NCBI GenBank assembly: GCA_016719295.1
Contig: JADKAF010000001.1
Coordinates: 1-64,000 of the forward strand
DNA length: 64,000 bases
Direction: 5' to 3'
Source of the DNA: Planctomycetota bacterium
Lineage (GTDB): Bacteria; Planctomycetota; UBA1135; JADKAF01
Below the pieces are notes generated by a model. It made no database searches and was not told the origin of the DNA. It saw nothing but the letters and a program-made list of their open reading frames with translations. Position 1 is the first letter of the stretch; the number at the start of each line of letters is the position of its first letter. This document shows, piece by piece, positions 62,126 to 64,000 of the stretch. The position numbers and the translations under genes are program-made.

Positions 62126-62185
62126 TATCGCCCCTTTTTTCCTGGGGGCGGTCTCAGCGCGTGCGCTCGGGGCCCGCTCGTCTTT

Positions 62186-62280
62186 CCGCTCCAGCCGCTC
62201 GAGCCAGCGCTCCCGAAGCTCCCGCTCCAGCCGCTCGGGCCTCCGCTCCGTAGGCTTTCGCTCCAGCGTCCGGTAGGTTC
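62186..62280 (+). repeat. Degenerate 36-bp periodic repeat in the ffh leader
   Basis: CCGCTCCAGCCGCTCG occurs at 62186-62201 and 62222-62237, and TCGCTCCAGC at 62258-62267, exactly 36 bases apart each time. The units between diverge. A weaker earlier unit may begin near 62150. Confidence 0.6.
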
Positions 62281-63750
62281 ATGTTCGAGTCCCTGACCCA
62301 GGGCATCGGCGACGCCGTGCGTCGCTTCTTCGGCCCGGGGAAGCTCACCGAGAAGAACGTCGATGAGGGCATCCGTGCCGTGCGCACGGCCTTGCTCGAG
62401 GCCGACGTGCGCTTCGAGGTCGCGCGGGACTTCATCGAGCGCGTGAAGCAGCGCGCGCTCGGGGCCGACGTGATCTCGGGCGTCGATGCTTCGCAGCAGA
62501 TCGTGAAGGTCATCGCCGATGAGCTCACGATCCTGCTCGGCGGGGAGCCGGGCCAGGTGCTCACCGGCGAGGATGCGACGAAGCGCGTCGCGATCCGCTT
62601 CGCCGAGCGACCGCCGACCGTCGTGATGATGGTGGGTCTGCAAGGCAGCGGTAAGACGACCACCACCGCGAAGCTCGCGCGCTTCCTGAAGTCGAAGGGC
62701 CGCCGCCCTCTGCTCGTCGCCGCCGACGTGCAGCGCCCCGCCGCCGTCGATCAGCTGAAGATCCTCGGGCGCTCGCTGAGCGTCGAGGTCTACGCGGCGG
62801 ATTCCACGCCGCCGCCGAAGATCTGCGCCGACGGTGTCGCCTACGCGAAGGCGAAGGGCTTCGACGTCGTGCTGCTCGACACCGCCGGCCGTCTGCACAT
62901 CGACGCCGAGCTCATGGCCGAGCTGCGCGACGTGCGCAAGTCGACCTCGCCGCACGAGATCTTCTTCGTTTGCGACGCGATGACCGGGCAGGACGCCGTG
63001 AGCTCCGCGAAGGAGTTCAACGATCAGCTCGAGATCAGCGGCGTCGTGCTGACGAAGCTCGACGGCGACACGCGCGGCGGCGCCGCGATGAGCATCCGCT
63101 CGGTCACCGGCAAGCCCATCCGCTTCGTCGGCACGGGCGAGAAGATCGAGGACTTGGAGCCCTTCTATCCCGAGCGCATGGCCACGCGCATCCTCGGCAT
63201 GGGCGACGTGGTCTCGCTCGTCGAGAAGGCGCAGTCCGTCATCGACGAGAAGGAAGCCGAGGCCGCCGCGGAGAAGATGCTCGCGGGCAAGTTCACGCTC
63301 GAGGACATGTATCAGCAGCTCCGCATGATCCAGAAGATGGGGCCGCTGAAGAAGGTCTTCGGCATGCTGCCCGGCATGGGTCAGATGCGCGAGCTGATGG
63401 ATCAGGTCGACGACCGCCACTTCGCGCGCATGCAGGCGATGTTCACGTCGATGACCGCGAAGGAGCGCAAGCACCCCGAGCTCCTCGACAACGCGCGTCG
63501 GCGGCGCATCGCGCGCGGCAGCGGCAACACGATCGACGCGGTGAATGCGCTGCTGAAGCAGTTCCGCGACATGCAGCGGCTGATGAAGCAGCTCCGCGGT
63601 GGCGGCCTCGCCGGGCTGAGCGGCATGCTCGGCGGCGGCGGTCCCGGCGGGCTCCCTGGCTCGCCCGGCGGCGGCCCTCCGAAGCGGCCCGGCGGCGGCC
63701 CGAAGGGCGGGGGCTTCCCCGGCTTCGGGCCACGTCGGAAGCGCTGGTGA
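62281..63750 (+). CDS. ffh: Signal recognition particle protein Ffh
   Basis: 489 residues. N domain at the start (MFESLTQGIGDAVRRFFGPG), GTPase G domain with P-loop GLQGSGKT (119-126), DTAGR (200-204) and TKLDGD (258-263), then the Met-rich M domain (GMLPGMGQMRELMD, RRRRIARGSG for 4.5S RNA binding). It binds signal sequences on ribosomes and targets them to FtsY. The C-terminal 45 residues are a Gly/Pro/Lys tail (GGGGPGGLPGSPGGG) longer than usual. rpsP follows after 124 bases, as in many bacteria. Confidence 0.97.
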   Translation: MFESLTQGIGDAVRRFFGPGKLTEKNVDEGIRAVRTALLEADVRFEVARDFIERVKQRALGADVISGVDASQQIVKVIADELTILLGGEPGQVLTGEDATKRVAIRFAERPPTVVMMVGLQGSGKTTTTAKLARFLKSKGRRPLLVAADVQRPAAVDQLKILGRSLSVEVYAADSTPPPKICADGVAYAKAKGFDVVLLDTAGRLHIDAELMAELRDVRKSTSPHEIFFVCDAMTGQDAVSSAKEFNDQLEISGVVLTKLDGDTRGGAAMSIRSVTGKPIRFVGTGEKIEDLEPFYPERMATRILGMGDVVSLVEKAQSVIDEKEAEAAAEKMLAGKFTLEDMYQQLRMIQKMGPLKKVFGMLPGMGQMRELMDQVDDRHFARMQAMFTSMTAKERKHPELLDNARRRRIARGSGNTIDAVNALLKQFRDMQRLMKQLRGGGLAGLSGMLGGGGPGGLPGSPGGGPPKRPGGGPKGGGFPGFGPRRKRW

Positions 63751-63874
63751 GCGCGCACCGACGATCTCGAATCGAACCGAATCACGCTTCGTCCGCGGCG
63801 CTCGTCCCGACGAAGCCTCTCCTGGACTTCTGCGAACTCTACCGAACCTCTCTCGAACTGGAGCGAATCCCAAC

Positions 63875-64000
63875 GTGAGCGTACGCATCCGCCTGAAGCG
63901 CATGGGGCGCAAGAACCGCGCGTTCTTCCGCATCGATGTTTCCGAAGCCCTCACTCCGCGCGACGGCCGGACGATCGAGAACTTGGGCTTCTACGACCCG
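63875..64000 (+). CDS. rpsP: 30S ribosomal protein S16, 3' partial
   Basis: The first 42 codons are in the window. GTG start, then SVRIRLKRMGRKNRAFFRID and a continuation through DGRTIENLGFYDP, the conserved N-terminus of bacterial S16. It has GGAG 11 bases upstream of GTG. The ffh-rpsP order is common; the usual followers rimM and trmD would lie beyond the window. Confidence 0.96.
   Translation, partial: MSVRIRLKRMGRKNRAFFRIDVSEALTPRDGRTIENLGFYDP

Overview
The window is very GC-rich: third codon positions are almost all G or C, and long open antisense frames run opposite most real genes. I infer a didermic bacterium of the Planctomycetota, probably one of its high-GC lineages. The strongest pointer is a protein joining TPRs to two RNA-polymerase alpha-CTD modules, a type I associate with planctomycetes. 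Supporting signs are the ExbB/ExbD-linked toroid protein, several alkaline-phosphatase-fold membrane proteins, and murA with LPS-core-type genes (heptosyltransferase-like, Kdo-kinase-like). No rRNA gene or 16S marker is present, so this assignment is inference.

Layout. 1-4539: truncated peptide-binding protein and two ABC permeases with extra periplasmic domains. 4601-8757: small anchored protein, kbl-tdh (threonine to glycine), divergent sugar epimerase. 8789-13238: anchored protein, Cys-rich secreted protein, then a sensor kinase and REC-PP2C regulator pair. 13516-21907: TPR protein, ExbB, ExbD and a 1292-residue fusion (PD40 propeller, TonB/TolA-like SxxxH membrane segment, about 500-residue disordered linker, terpene-cyclase-like toroid), apparently one energised-envelope operon. 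21920-24225: two exported proteins. 24393-33083: two alkaline-phosphatase-fold membrane proteins, a prenyl diphosphate synthase, a 36-bp tandem array, and consecutive genes resembling phytol kinase (VTE5), phytyl-phosphate kinase (VTE6/DUF92) and a UbiA prenyltransferase. 33093-37679: a decaying accessory patch with a SEC-C/TPR gene split by TAG, an AbiEi antitoxin remnant with TAG but an intact-looking operator, and a DUF262/DUF1524 (GmrSD-like) protein. 38092-43014: SDR, Lon, flavin-reductase-like protein and DUF695-RraB, tightly packed. 43135-50352: pstS and pstC-pstA-pstB with very large permeases; the pstB 3' end has been tandemly duplicated. 50695-53741: LPS-type glycosyltransferase and kinase, then a TIM-barrel protein. 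53838-53912: tRNA-Gly(GCC). 54290-57908: ruvA, TPR/alpha-CTD protein, murA. 58017-62059: a ClpB-like double AAA+ ATPase fused to a degenerate class-I release factor lacking GGQ. 62281-64000: ffh and the start of rpsP.

The most unusual systems are the ClpB/RF2-like fusion, the TonB-like propeller/toroid fusion encoded with its own ExbB/ExbD, and the putative isoprenol-salvage operon. Six candidate promoters share a -35 related to TTGAC, a 16-17 bp spacer and a TA-started -10; three of them (TACCCT, TACCCC, TATCCT) have CC at the fourth and fifth positions.
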